Shown here piece by piece: positions 34,020-47,340 of a stretch of 64,000 nucleotides of DNA. The DNA comes from Pteria penguin. Lineage: Eukaryota; Mollusca; Bivalvia; Pterioida; Pteriidae. The notes beneath the pieces are model-generated. The model had not been told where the DNA came from. It saw only the letters and a list, made by a program, of their open reading frames with translations, and did no database searches. How positions within the stretch are numbered: position 1 is the first letter of the stretch; the number at the start of each line of letters is the position of its first letter. A program made the translations under genes and the position numbers. The stretch covers positions 37,766,001-37,830,000 of the forward strand of contig CM068592.1 of the NCBI GenBank assembly GCA_035048485.1, in the 5' to 3' direction.

Positions 34020-37000
34020 TATTGTTATGAGAGGGATTTTATGGTTTCTCTTCAAAAATCAAAACGTTTTGACCTCATTGACAAATTCATTAATACTTGT
34101 AGATATCTGGATGATATTTTGGTTATCGACAACCCTGAATTCGAACAATTTATATCAGAAATTTATCCACCAGAGCTCACATTGAATAAAGCTAATGTAA
34201 AGATGATGGATAAATCCAAACCACAAGTCCAAAAATCATGAAACCATAGGACATACAAAATCAGTGAAAATAAAAAACAAATGGAAAATAACAAAATATG
34301 TCTACTTGAAGAGCATATGTGAACCCCTGTGATGGAGTGAGATCAGGTGCCCGGGGAGAGTGAGCATCTCCTGCTTGCTAGCAACACCCGTCACATATAC
34401 CCCGTAGAAAGAGTCAAATCGTGTGAATTCCATATGTATCTATATATGGAGAAGTCGAAGTAGGTAACCTTCTAGTATAGAAGGTGTCAAATCTGTGTAA
34501 AGTGATCGGAATCGGTCTCAGTCCAGAATATCATTTAAAAGTCTGGATAACGAGATATCATATGGAGTAATAAGAGTCCTCGTAACGACCGTAGAACTTC
34601 CTCAGTGACGATGCTAGTCTAGCACATATATAACTCCTGGTTGAGCAGCTTAACTGAAAGTCGCCTAGCCCTCAGAACAAAGTCATTGTAATTTTTTTTT
34701 GAACATGCTCTGGAATAAACGTATTAACTGAGATATGAATAACGCCGTATGCGGGCGATGATGGAATGTTGCTACTTATGAAAGGAAAGTTTTTTTGCTT
34801 TATTTATTAAAAATTGTAATATTCTTATTTTTATAGCGAAATTGAAATCGTCACGTTTGTCATAGGAGTAAGGTGTTCAATTGAACCGATAATGTCGAAA
34901 GACAACATAATATCTAAATACGAAGTAGAATTACTAGTTTCTGTGGTTTCTTTGACCTTCAGTTCACTTGGATAGATGATGCTAAGGTAATCCGCGAATG
35001 AAGGATTATTAATTGAAAGCAAGTCATCTATATATCTGTAAGTAAAATTGAAGCAAAGAGCCAATTGTTTTTTTCCTTGCGAAAGCAAAGACTGAATGAA
35101 CTCAGCTTCGTATGAATAAAGGAATATGTCAGCCAGAAGCGGAGCACAGTTAGTGCCCATTGGAATGCCGACAATTTGTTGAAAAACCTTACTTCCAAAC
35201 ACCATAAAAATGTTATCGATAAGAAAGTTCAACATCTGAATGACAGCTGTTTCAGTGTATTTATTTTTGGAATCAGAATTTTCCCTAACAAAGTAAGTTT
35301 TATCGTGGCGTATTACTATATATTTGAATTTGCGGCTTCCGTTTTTACTAGTAAATGCATTTTGAATAATTTCCGCTAATCTGTCTTTTAATTTCTGATG
35401 AGGGATCGTTGTGTACAGAGTCGAAAAGTCAAAAAAGACTTGATGGAGTGAATTTTAGTAAAACTTTTTGATTTTAGATGTTCTAACAACTCTTTTGATT
35501 AATTCCACTTCTGGAATATACTGTTTCGCAATATCTATGAAGGCCAGATTTAATTTCTGATAATATTTTTGTGAGTAGCATCGATACAGATTTTGTGGAA
35601 CACTTCGAGGAACCAGCGATAAAGCGTTGTTTGTACGGAGTTTTGTGCATTTTTGGAATACAGTACAAATATGGAAGTTCTAAATTCAATTTATTTGAGT
35701 CAATACCAAACGTATTGAGGACAGATTTATGAAACTCGTGTACTTCCGAAACCGAAAAGTTCGTGAGAGTATAAGTAGGATTTCCTGGAGCTGAATTTAA
35801 TCCTAATTCTTTCACTAGGCTGTCAAAGTAATATTTCTTACAAGTAAATGTATAATTATTAGATGCTTTATCTGCTGGTGTAATGATATAATGTTCTTGG
35901 AGGAAGGTAAGTTCTCTGACAACATACTTGAGATAAATCTACACCTTTCTTAGATTTAAACATCAAAATTATCAACCACCTAATATATACTAATATTTAT
36001 GATAAACGTGAGGATTTTGGATTTCCTATTGTAAATTTCCCTTACTTGGATGGCGATGTTCCTCGACTCCCATCATATGGTATCTATATATCTCAATTAG
36101 TTCGATTTGTCAGAGGCTGCACCGATGTTTTGGACTTTCATAAACGAAATTTACAAATTACTACTAAACTTTTAACTCAGGGTTACAGATATCACAAGTT
36201 AAGAAAAACATTCGGCAAATTCTTCAGATCTTATTCAGAACTTCTATCTAAATTTGGAAATATTTCTTTTCAACAGTATGTATCCAATGGAATTTCCCAC
36301 CCTTATTTTTACGGTGATCTCGTATATAAACTAAGGAAAGTAAAAGGCTCCGATAACGTTATTTTATCATGTAATAAAATAATCAAACGTCTTATAAATA
36401 GACAATATGATATTGAGATCATCAAAAAGACTATAGGTCTTGTATTTGGCCCCTCTACAGCCTTATGCAGACTTTTACATGAACGTTGCACGCTGACTAA
36501 CAGGGCGGTGGGGACTATATGACGGGCCTTGTCCAAACCTCTTTCAGAGGAGACATGGTCCTGAACCTCGTCCCCTCTAACTGTTAGTCGGGACTCCTAC
36601 AGATCTAGGGTCTTAGCTCGCTTTCAGACTGGCAGAGCACGGTTTATCATGTTGATGTCGCATATATTTTTATACCATTATGTATTTTACAATACCTTAC
36701 GTGTTTACGTGTTTATATTTTTATGACCTCTCAATATGCGATACCTGTTGACCCTTGTTCTTTACATGGAGGATTATTTATAAATTTTTAAATGTACGTC
36801 CTTTGATTGTTCTGCTGTTACGGTGAGTGGGAAGGTGGGCCCGTAAACCGGTAAACCACACTATTTGTTTGGCTTTTGTCAAATTAAATGACCGTCCTAA
36901 GTCGGTATCGTAATTGCACTACAATCAAATATTTTTGTAATGTGATATATGTTCTAGTATATTATTTATATTCATGTATTGTATAGCTATATGGTGACTT

Positions 37001-37037
37001 CTGCCACATAACTGAGCCAGTAACTCCTCTTTTTTCT
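34020..37037 (+). mobile_element. PLE-1 copy inserted in family X and itself split by PLE-2
   Basis: The left part (34,020-34,195) carries the RT active-site line CRYLDDILVIDNPEFEQF and the SEIYPPELTLNKAN block. The right part (from about 35,930) resumes in the same element with FLDLNIKIINHLIYTN-type sequence. A clean 158-residue frame at 36,046-36,522 covers GIYISQLVRFVRGCTDVLDF, then GYRYHKLRKTFGKFFRSY, FYGDLVYKLRKVKGSDN and CTLTNRAVGTI. The 3' UTR and tail end at 37,037. Flanking TTGTT at 34,015-34,019 and 37,038-37,042 is the TSD; its removal restores TTCTTGTTTTGGTG of the 9.4-kb copy. No GIY-YIG endonuclease follows the RT. Confidence 0.85.
34195..35930 (-). mobile_element. PLE-2 copy with RT, inserted in PLE-1
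   Basis: The frame at 34,831-35,235 carries MLNFLIDNIFMVFGSKVF, QQIVGIPMGTNCAPLLADIF, LCFNFTYRYIDDLLSINN (the catalytic YIDD) and SIIYPSELKVKETTETSN. Upstream, 35,483-35,815 has LELPYLYCIPKMHKTPYKQRF; farther upstream, around 35,870, ITPADKASNNYTFTCKKYY-type sequence is readable. Stops and frameshifts separate the pieces. The 3' UTR lies at 34,195-34,560. The C-terminal region lacks a GIY-YIG domain. Elements with that domain at the N-terminus (Naiad type) are a plausible parent, which I infer and cannot prove. Confidence 0.85.
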
Positions 37038-37320
37038 TTGTTTTGGTGTTAAATGAATATTTATCTTCACCTTCCATAAATATATTTCATCCCGTTAAGT
37101 TCTGATTTTTTTCCATAATGGTGCTTTAGTTGTTCTGAATGTATTTATGTCAAGTGTTTTGTTAATGAGTCTATGTTTGTGATGTCGATGATACAACTGA
37201 TTATTAGTCAATGTTTGGTCAAAATTGAATGACATGCATTTCGGAACCCATATTGTATTACTGTGGTTAATACAGAGAATGTTTTGCATCAGAAAATGTG
37301 ATATATTTAGCATCAAATTC
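37038..37320 (+). repeat. Family-X repeat, second part
   Basis: TTGTTTTGGTGTTAAATGAATATTTATCTTCACCTTCC continues the 34,019 end as in the 9.4-kb copy (there TTAAATAAATATTTATCATCACTTTCC). The similarity fades after the TTCTGATTTTTTT stretch, about 37,110. Confidence 0.6.
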
Positions 37321-37950
37321 CACTGCTAAATTGACCAAAGCCCACTTATATTTATTTATTTTTGTGACAGCAATTTATGCCGTATATATGTGTATGTGTT
37401 GTTTTGTGTTGCATCCCTGACATTTTTTGTGTGTGTGTGTTGTACAAAATACAGTAAAATTGGCGTTTTGAGCTCTTTGAGAATACTGTGAGATTTCGAA
37501 TTTTGAACATAAAAAATCTTACAATTGCATATGAATAAAACTAAAATTTATCAACATGTCCTTAATGAACTTTGCAGAATCACTTTGATTACAACTTATT
37601 GTTATGTACTAAAATTGTAAGTCCAAGTAGTCATATTTTCAGTGTTTAGAAACGGTATTTTGAAATAGCAAATAGCAGAAACCAATGGTCGCCGTTTCCA
37701 TGGTAACAATGAGTGGAACTTCTATTTTATTATCTCCTTATATGTTATGTATCAGCAAGTTGTGTGAAAAAGAATGAGCCATTTTGGAGATATGCGTTTC
37801 TAGCCATATATTGGAATATTTTGGTTCTTACAGAGAATGCATATTAAAGCCTACACAATAATGGTAGTAGTTTTGAATCAGATGACTTAACAGGGTATGC
37901 CATTTTTATTTCTGATTTCCATTTGTCATTGAGTGTTGAATTTTGACTGC
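37321..37950. other. No gene recognised
   Basis: AT-rich sequence with a short (GT)n tract at 37,430. No assignable feature. Confidence 0.4.
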
Positions 37951-39345
37951 CAAGGGAGTGGGAACTTTGACGGCCCTTGTCTAAATCATTATAGAGAGAA
38001 TAAGGTCTTGCACCTCTTTCCTTCTGTGTGTTCATTCAAAAGCCTCCAAACAAGGGGCCTTAGCGCGCTTTCAGACGCACGGAGCGTGTTCGGATCATGA
38101 TGATTTCTCGTTATATTTCTGATGTTAAAATATTATTTCGGAATTCTATTTCCGTTTGTATACTTATATGATCTCTAAATTTGAATAACCACCTAATACC
38201 TTATACTCTATTTGGAGGAGTATTCAAAACATTTAATAACAATTAACGAATTCAATGACGAATGTCACTTCACGGCGGATGTGGCTAACCAAGCAGGAAA
38301 CGCTCACTCCTCCCGGGCAGTTGGTCTCACCTCTGAATTTCAGGAGTTCCGTAAATGTCCACTGTGGTACATTGTTGTTAGTGCCATAGTCATGCGATAC
38401 CATTTACTTTTGGGGTTTTTTTTCACATTAACGTCACTCTTATTCCCTTTGCAAAATGGATTTCGTAAAACTATTCCTCGCAGTGGGTTTGACTTACTTA
38501 AGTCTTATTATTTCCTGATGTTGTGTGGCAGTGGCACTTTCTACCCAGTGTTTGTTCACATTCATGTATATGTATGTATTCAATGCTGAATTATATTTGT
38601 TGCGTCTTTTCCTGTGTATTTAAGGGTATTCATGGCGGGATTGGCGGCCAAACAGGAGATGCTCACTCCTCCTGGGCACCTGGTCTCACCTATGAATTTC
38701 AGGGGTTCGCGAATGTCCACTGTGGTACATTGTTGTTAGTGTCATAGTCATGTGACTCCATTTACTCTCGTATTGTGCATGCAATTGACCATCCTAAATG
38801 GGTTGCACATAATCGACTATTTGTTGTTGACTGTTTATGTGCTCAACCTTGCATGCTCTGCATTTCCCTAGTAACGTTTGTAACAGCTCAGACATGTGTC
38901 CGTTTTGCTTTCTCTGTTCGTTTTCTTCATATTTAAATGTGCAAGTAGAAATGAAAACATTATTGATGAATAGACACCATTTATGAGAGAAATAAGGCAG
39001 ATTTGCGCTTTTGAACGGAACATCTTTTTGCCCCCCTCCCCCTCCAAATAAAAACCACTGATGCATCCCTAATGTCTGGTGGTAATAATCATAGAGACGA
39101 ATAGAAGCAAGACTGTAGTTACAAAAACTAATCATGAAATATACACTTTTTGATACTAGCATATGATCCTATAAGCGTTTCGTGTGAATCATTTTATGAC
39201 CTCTCGTCTTGAGAAAGTTGTTGTTCCTTGTTCTCTTTGTTAGTTATAAATTTTCTTTGACATGCTGCATTTCCAGTAAGTGGGAATGTGGGCCCCCGTA
39301 AATCGGTCAACCACAACACCTGAGTGACGTTTGTTATTGGTTAGA
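37951..39345 (+). mobile_element. Worn Penelope 3' ends, three partial copies
   Basis: GGGAGTGGGAACTTTGACGGCCC (about 37,955) and CGCTTTCAGACGCACGGAGC match the 3' UTR. Two tail copies containing CTCACTCCTCCnGGGCA, GGTCTCACCT and GTCCACTGTGGTACATTGTT lie at 38,290-38,400 and 38,650-38,760. A further tail (GTTCCTTGTTCTC..GTAAGTGGGAATGTGGGCCC..TAAATCGGTCAACCACA) is at 39,210-39,330. The open frames at 38,212-38,589, 38,523-38,747 and the minus-strand 38,794-39,162 are within these repeats and are probably not genes. Confidence 0.55.
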
Positions 39346-39825
39346 AATATACATGCAAAAGTATTGTATTTACATGCGTATTTATGTAATGGACGCTAAG
39401 GCACTGACAAGAAAATAACAACGGTGTCATAGACTCCATGTATATCATATGTTTTAATGATGTACGGTTTCTGAATAATGCACTTGAAAGGATAATCGTA
39501 TTGTTGAAATTACAACGGTGTGAATCAAGTCATGAAGATGTTTGATGTTTCTAATTTGGAACGTGTAAAATAATGCAAACGCAAGCATCAAAACTTAACA
39601 GAATTACGGAGATCATGATTTCAAATCCGTGTTCGGTTGAGCTATTGAATCGAATTGGTATCCCAGAGTAATTTGAAATCTTCATTGTACAATTATTAGT
39701 TTCTTACCAATAACGAATAAGAATGTTTGGTTGTGTATCGCCAAAAACTAGATACAAAAATATTATAGCATTATTTTTATTAAACCGTATAGTTTCTCTT
39801 CGTTTTCTAATGTGGCTAAAATAAA
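39346..39825. other. No gene recognised
   Basis: AT-rich intergenic sequence. Confidence 0.4.
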
Positions 39826-40195
39826 AAAACAGAAGACTTCTGACCAGGCTGTATGACCAAAGTCACCAGAGACACATAAAACATGATAATTGTTAAATTG
39901 TTAAACATTACAGAAATATTCGATTATACGGTAGTTAGGATACCAACTAAGGACGATCAATTAAAATAAAAAACGTCACTCATTTGGTGTGGTTGACCGA
40001 TTTAGGGGGGGGGGGGGCACCTTCCCACTCACTGCAAAAAGCAGCACGTCAAAGGAAAGTTTATAAATAATACAGAGAACAAGGAACAACAACTTTCTCA
40101 AGACGAGAGGTCAAAATGATTCACACGAAACGCTTATAGGATATGCTAGTATAAAAAAATATAAGGCTACATCAGCCTAAGTACACCTTTTTCTG
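39826..40195 (-). mobile_element. Penelope 3' tail, minus strand
   Basis: GAAGACTTCTGACCAGGCTGTATGACC..AAAGTCACCA, GGACGATCAATT, GTGGTTGACCGATTTAGGG and CTTCCCACTCACTGC in that order match the reverse of the PLE tail. A 12-G run interrupts it at about 40,006. Confidence 0.65.
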
Positions 40196-40427
40196 CCCTT
40201 TTGTTGATTGATTGATTGTTGTTTTACGTCACGCCGGGAATATTACACCCATATGGTGACGGTTACAATTATAAATTAGCGCTGTACCTTATAACAAAAT
40301 TTAAAATATTTTGGAAAGACCAGCTTTCGGTGTAGACATTTTATACAAATAAAACAATGGCATAAGAATGACTCCTATACAAAACAATATAATAGCTCAA
40401 CTATATCAGATTGTATTAATAGAACCA

Positions 40428-43400
40428 TTACATGTTAATACAGTATATTTTCTTATACAAATTTATTTCTTTTAAAAATCGCAATATGTTGGAAATATTA
40501 ACCCTCTCGAATAGCTCTTTCATATCGGATGCAGAATAATAATCTGTACGAATATGCGCTGTGTCTGCACAATCGAGCAAAATATGTTTTATAGCTAGTA
40601 GACATCCGCAAGGGACATATTCTGGGGGAGGTTCTTCCTTTAGAAGGTAAGAATGAGTTTTCCAGGAGTGTCCAATGCGGAGTCTACTAGTTACGACTTC
40701 ATCTTTACGATTACTATGATGATAATTTATTTCATATTTAAATATTGGTTTGATGTATTGAAGTTTATTGTTATCTTCCTTATCCCATGTCTTTTGCGAC
40801 AAAGTATCTATATAATTAAATATGGGTAACTTAAAATCTGTATATGGTGTTTTATCCATAATATTTGACTTATTCAAACCTTCTTTTGCTGCTTTGTCAG
40901 CTTTTTCATTTCCAACGAGGTCCATATGACTTGGTAGCCAACAAAATACGGTATCAAATTTATTAGATATTAAAACATTCACCTTTTCCAGAATCCTCAA
41001 GATGTATGGATTACTCGTATTAAAATGATTTATTGCTTTAATGCACAATAAGGAATCTGAAAATATTATGCTCTTAAAATATTTATTCTGTTCAATGTAA
41101 ACATGTGCTAAAAGTATAGCTTTAGCTTCAGCTGTGAAAATAGACGCATTATTTGGTAAATGAATAGACAACGATACATTGTTATCAGTTATTGTAGCAG
41201 CTGCGACTTTATCACTATCTTTATATCCATCAGTGAAATATGAAATGTCTTCCTAATACATAGACTTAATTTCTGTGAAAAGTTGATGAAATTTCAAAGA
41301 ATTCGTATCAATTTTCTTGTAATCTGACAATTTGAGTATAGCTGTAGATTTCTTCATTAGCCAAGGTGGTGAAGAAGGAATTTCATAATTTGTAATATCA
41401 GGTAGATTTATGCCAGCCTCTTCTACGTGTGGTCTAGCACGTAAACCTAAATTTTTAATACTATTCGGTTTATTGTTATATAAATGTTCATGTTTTGGCC
41501 TAAACACACAGTTAAACGCAGGATTTGACGGATTTGAAAATAATTTTGTAACATACTGTAAAATAAGTTTGAGTCCTCTTACACTCAAAGATGGTTCCCC
41601 TGCTTCAGCATATAAACTAGTTGCAGGTGAGGTTCTGAAAGCATCAAGACTCAAACGTAAACCCTGGTGATGTATGGTGTCCAGAAGCTGTAAATAGGAC
41701 TTTCTAGCCGAACCATAAACAATACAACCATAGTCCAGCGATCTATAAAGCTGGAGCAAGGTTGTACTTTCAGCACCCCACTCCGCACTAGATAAAACTT
41801 TTAATATATCTAAAGCTTTTAAACATTTTACCTTCAAAGATCTGATATGCGGCAAAAACGATAATCGTTTATCAAAAATAAGTCCAGAAATTTAACTTCA
41901 TTCACTACTTTAATCTGATTACCGTCCATAAACAGGTCTGGGTCATTATGTAAACGCCTATTCTGGCAAAAATGAACACAAGAAGTTTTATTTTTCGAAA
42001 ATTTAAAATCGTTTTCAATTGACCATTGGAAGACATGGTTCAAACAAAGCTGAAGCTTACGCTCAATCATATTCATATTTTTCCCTCAACAGCATATTAA
42101 ATAGTCATCAACATAAAGGGAACAATCTATATCATGTTTCAAAACTTGAGCTAAACTGTTAATTTTATTGCTAAACAGAGTAACTGATAATATAGTACCC
42201 TGAGGTACACCCAACTCCTGTTCGTAACAATTGGACGTATGAGCACCTAATCTAATATTAAAACGTCCGTCTTTTGAAAAATTCGAAATAAATACTGGCA
42301 AGTTACCTCGGAGACCCATATTATATAAATCTTTTAAAATACATATTTCCAAGTTGTTAATATGCCTTTTCTAAATCAAAAAAGATCGATACAACATGTT
42401 CTTTTTTTATAAAAGCATCACGAATATATGATTCTAAATGGACAAGATGATCGACAGTAGTTCTGTGTTTTCTAAAACCACACTGAATATCAGTAAGTAA
42501 ATTATTATGTTCCAAAAACCGGACAAGTCTATCATTAATCATTCGTTCTAAAGTTTTATATACACAGCTAGTTAATGATATTGGTCTATAGTTAATGGGA
42601 TTAGTATGATCCTTTCCTGGTTTTGGAATAGGAATTATAATGGAATCTCTCCATGATTCAGGGAATTCGCCTTCAGACCAAATTCGATTGAAAATATCTA
42701 GTAATATATTTAATGATTCTATTGGAAGATGTTTTAGATTTTGGTAATGCATTTCGTCTGATCCAGTCGCTGTATCATGAAATTTTTCTAAAGAAAACTT
42801 CAATATATCAATAGAAAACAGTTTGTTATAATCTTCAGTGTTACGAGAATTAAAATTAAGTTTTATTTTTTCGGTCTTACGTTTTATCCGTTGAAAATCC
42901 GGTAAACAGTTTGTAGCAGAAGAATTTTTTGAAAAAGTTTTTACTCAACAATTTGCAATATCAACCTTTGACGTTAAAATCCTATTATTTTGTCTTAGAT
43001 GTTTTATATTAAATGACGTGCCTTTACCAATAATTTCCTTAATCATCTTCCAGACTTTATTAATAGGGGTATGCGTATTAACTTGAGATACATATTTTCT
43101 CCATGATAAGCGTTTACTGTGATTTATAGTGCGCCTGGCGATAGTCCTACATTTACGAACTGTATTTAAATTAGAATTTATTGGGTGCCGTTTATAAAGT
43201 TTTTCGGCCTTCTTCCGCTCTCTGACAACAATTCTACAATTGTCATCAAACCATGGGTTGTATTTACGTTTTGGTATTGTAGAGGTTTTAGGTATATTTT
43301 TCTCGCAAATTTGGATAAGATTATTTGTAAAAGTAAGAATAGGTTCTTTTTCAACATCATAATTCGTTGTATTAAGTTCAATCAAACAATCTGTTTGGAA

Positions 43401-44114
43401 TTGTGTCCAATCAGCTTTATCGAGTTTCCAGCGTGGAATTCGATCATCACTCGATGTTATATTGCTTTTTAAAAGAGTTGGAAAATGATCACTTCCACAT
43501 ATGTCATCGTGAACTGACCATACAAAATCAGTAAAAAGCGAAGGATCTGTTATGGTAAGGTAAATCGAAGTATAAGAACCATTCCCAGGATGTAAATAAG
43601 TATTTGTTCCATCATTAAAGACACATAAATTATGTTTTTCTATGAAATTTTCAATTATTTTACCTTTACTGTCTGTATTATCACTGCCCCACAAAGGAAT
43701 ATGAGCATTGAAGTCACCTAATAAAATATATGGTTTAGGTAACTGGTCAACAAGGTTATCTAGTTCAAGTGGATCTAAAATTAAATTAGGTGGAATATAT
43801 ATTGAACATAAAGTGATCGTTTTATGTAATGTAACACGTACAGCAACAGCTTGCAAAGTTGTGTTCAATGAAAGATTACTATGTAAAATGGAATTCCGAA
43901 CGAAGATGGACGAACCACCTGTAGCTCTTTCATTTGCACTATACAAATTATATTGTGATCAATTTTTCACTTGAAGTTTATCCGTGTCTTTAAGATGAGT
44001 CTCCTGAAGGCAGGATACCGTTGGAGAAAATTTATGATCTTATTGAAAAAGTTCATTTATATTTACCTTTAAACCTCTACAGTTCCACTGTATAATAGAA
44101 TCAGAACGATTCAT
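40428..44114 (-). pseudogene. LINE ORF2: endonuclease-RT-RNase H polyprotein, interrupted by stops
   Basis: In order: endonuclease start SDSIIQWNCRGLKVNINELF and CLQETHL (about 44,110-43,985), GDFNAHIPLWGSDN and CGSDHFPTLL in the 42,945-43,946 frame; RT with YRPISLTSCVYKTLERMI, GFRKHRTTVDHLVHLE and FFDLEKAY (42,357-42,803), LGVPQGTILSVTLF and the active-site YVDD (42,086-42,352), then thumb region to 41,253. The RNase H domain keeps its acidic set: FTDG (about 41,230), FTAEAKAI, FSDSLL and GNEKADKAA, ending with a CGCLLAIKHILLDC zinc-like tail at 40,428-41,171. Stops occur in the endonuclease and at 42,945; the frame moves near 42,355 and returns near 41,850. Start ATG at 44,112-44,114 overlaps the ORF1 stop. 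Confidence 0.9.
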
Positions 44115-45745
44115 TTGTCTGTAAGTCGGGCAAGATAAGGCTTGCGACCCTTTTTCTTTGGGAACTTACTACGACCCCTTACATTTACTAAAGGAGTATT
44201 TTTTGTAATTTTATCGTCATTTACAGAAGGGGTATTTTCTGCCGAATTTGTATCAGGAGAGGTATCTTCCATCTCTATTTCCAAAACATCGAATTTATTG
44301 CGAACGACCACCTTGGGGCTAAATGGTACAATTGCGGACGACGGTCTAGTTTTAACATTTGTTTTGCTTTTAGATTTAACAGGCGATTATGATTTATTGT
44401 TTACTGTTTTCTGCAGATTTGGTACAGTCTGCGAAGACGAAGTCGATGAGGATGTTTTAGGTTTAGAAACAGCAGATAACGAGGAAATATCAGATTTCAA
44501 ACATGATATATCAGTTTGAATGGCAATTGAAACAGTTTTCTTTGAAGCTTTGGAGGCGTAGCTGTTAGTATTTATTACAGGCATATGTTGATTTTCATAA
44601 ACCTTTCTTGCTTCAGGATATGATAATCCCTGTTCAACTTTAATCTTTATAACCTCCTGTTCTTTTTTGTATATAGGGCAGTCTTTCGACGAAGCACAAC
44701 GATTGCCTTTACAATTCAGGCATTTAGCGTCAGCAGAACAAGGTTCAACGCCATCAAAGTGTTTATCATACCCGTCAACTCCAGTGTCAACATGACCACA
44801 TTGGTGACACGTTTTCCTATACTATGCTATACCTGTTGACCCTTGTTCTTTACATGGAGAATTATTTATAAATTTTTTAATGTACGTCCTTTGATTGTTC
44901 TGCTGTTACGGTGAGTGGGAAGGTGGGCCCGTAAACCGGTTAACCACACTATTTGTTTGGCTTTTGTCAAATTAAATGACCGTCCTAAGTCGGTATCGTA
45001 ATTGCACTACAATCAAATATTTTTGTAATGTGTTATATGTTCTAGTATATTATTTATATTCATGTATTGTATAGCTCCATGGTGACTTCTGCCACATAAC
45101 TGAGCCAGTAACTTCTCTTTTTTTCTTTCTATTTCGACAGGTCTTTAAGCTGTGACCAAACTTCTGACAATAAAAACAACGCAACGACGAAGGATAATAC
45201 AGGTCAACCTTGGCTGTAACATAGCCTAATTTTATTTCTTGAGGTACAGATAATGTACTAAATGTAAGGATGAACGTATGTGTTTTTTTTCTTTGCCATC
45301 CTTTTTAATAATGAAACGTTGTACACCGACAACTTTTTGATTTTTCAATTCTGACAGAATGACGTCATCTGCTAATAAAGCAAGATTCTTGTCTTTGTCC
45401 CTCAAAATACCTCGACATGTATTGAGGTTTAAATGAGGAGATACTTTAACAGGAATGTCACCCAATGTGGTCCAACATTAACAAGTTCAGCGATTGTTGC
45501 TTTTTAGAACATTCAACTAGAAGCTGACCGTTTCTTTGTTTCGTGACGTTTTTAACCGTGCCTGCCACTGAGTGTATGGTTTTATCTACCAAGAAGGGTG
45601 AAGCTTTAGCTAATGCCCGATCTTCAGATGTTATTACCAGAAAGCGAGACCAATCATCATCTGGTTGTTCAAGAGTGTTTTCAATATTGTCCGCAAGACG
45701 TTTTCGTTTGTTCAAAGTTTGATGGTTTAGTATTGGGGAAGCCAT
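44111..45745 (-). pseudogene. LINE ORF1: gag-like protein with zinc knuckles, disrupted
   Basis: Starts MASPILNHQTLNKRKRLADN at 45,745. A frameshift near 45,460 leads to DIPVKVSPHLNLNTCRGILR, then VPQEIKLGYVTAKVDLYYPS and a CCHC knuckle CFYCQKFGHSLKTC. A 308-bp PLE tail (44,821-45,128) splits it after CRNR; the frame then continues KTCHQCGHVDTGVDGY, CLNCKGNRCASSKDC and a low-complexity Ser/Thr/Asn-rich C-terminus ending PYLARLTDK. The stop TGA (44,111-44,113) shares bases with the ORF2 ATG. Nucleic-acid chaperone function is expected from the family. Confidence 0.85.
44821..45128 (+). mobile_element. PLE-1 3'-tail insertion within LINE ORF1
   Basis: 308 bp of PLE-1 tail (GCTATACCTGTTGACCC to the TTTTTTTC end) flanked by CTAT at 44,817-44,820 and 45,129-45,132. 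Deleting the insert with one CTAT restores the in-frame peptide CRNR|KTCHQC, so the LINE was there first. Confidence 0.85.
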
Positions 45746-46063
45746 GAGAAAAAATTAATAATTCATTTTCACAACAACCCACCCTCCAGGGAGTGTCAAC
45801 AAGGACCTGGCAATACACTGTGGCTCTCCTACAGCAATGCACTGGAGTTGTGAAAGTATACTCGACCATAAAGAAAAGAAATGCATTTAACTGCAGAAAC
45901 GGTAACTCGGGTACCAGTCGAGAGTACATTTCAGAACAGTCAATGGCATGCAGATACTTTCCATTTACAATCGATTAGCCCATAAGCCACTGCCTTCTCA
46001 AATAAAAAGTTGGAAAATGCAATATATCGCATAAAAAGACAAAATTAGACAATATGCATAGTA

Positions 46064-46999
<936 letters not shown>

Positions 47000-47001
47000 T
47001 A

Positions 47002-47340
47002 CTTCAAGATGGAATAAGCAAGATAAATGAGGGCTTGGCATGACAAAGCCGATTGCTAATGATCGGGCCCATCCGACCGCCCGTCTAGGTGAAGTAAGGG
47101 TCAAAGTGGAGTGTTGGACAGAAACAAACTGCAGTTTGAAAATGTCCTCCAACGACACGGGTTGCATCCCACGGCAAACGGAATGCCTCATTTGATCTAT
47201 AACCGCAACCAGCAAGAGGGTGCTTGGGAATCTTCATAAGAATTCCCCGGGCGCCTGATTTAGTCGCCTCATACGACACGCAAAAGGTACGGAGGTCCTA
47301 TTCTTATCACTCCAGGGACCCCACGGGGGGCTCTGCCCTT
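47002..47340. repeat. Short interspersed repeat with GTCGCCTCATACGAC tail
   Basis: GC-richer than its surroundings; contains CTCCAACGACACGGGTTGCATCCC, AACCAGCAAGAGGGTGCTTGG, TTAGTCGCCTCATACGACACGC and GGGACCCCACGGGG. The conserved tail resembles short repeats common in molluscs and other lophotrochozoans, probably a SINE, but no tRNA-like head is clear. Confidence 0.5.

Larger units (their letters stand above)
40204..45980 (-). mobile_element. I/Jockey-type LINE with RNase H, nearly full length
   Basis: ORF1 (gag-like, zinc knuckles) and ORF2 (apurinic endonuclease, reverse transcriptase, RNase H) occur in the usual order on the minus strand, with a short 5' UTR (about 45,746-45,980) and a 3' UTR (40,204-40,427). 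The element ends in GACGTAAAACAACAATCAATCAATCAAC, a simple AATC tail rather than poly-A. An RNase H domain after the RT points to the I group rather than classical Jockey elements. In-frame stops, two frame changes and one nested insertion make it inactive, but divergence is low enough that all domains are readable. Confidence 0.9.

Noticed and set aside
38212..38589. 125-codon frame as a host gene
   Set aside because: It lies across Penelope 3' tail copies that also occur elsewhere, and its residues from the GTCTCACCTCTGAATTTC block are repeat sequence.
43185..43974. Plus-strand frames across the LINE endonuclease
   Set aside because: Shadows of the minus-strand ORF2, which carries the recognisable catalytic motifs.
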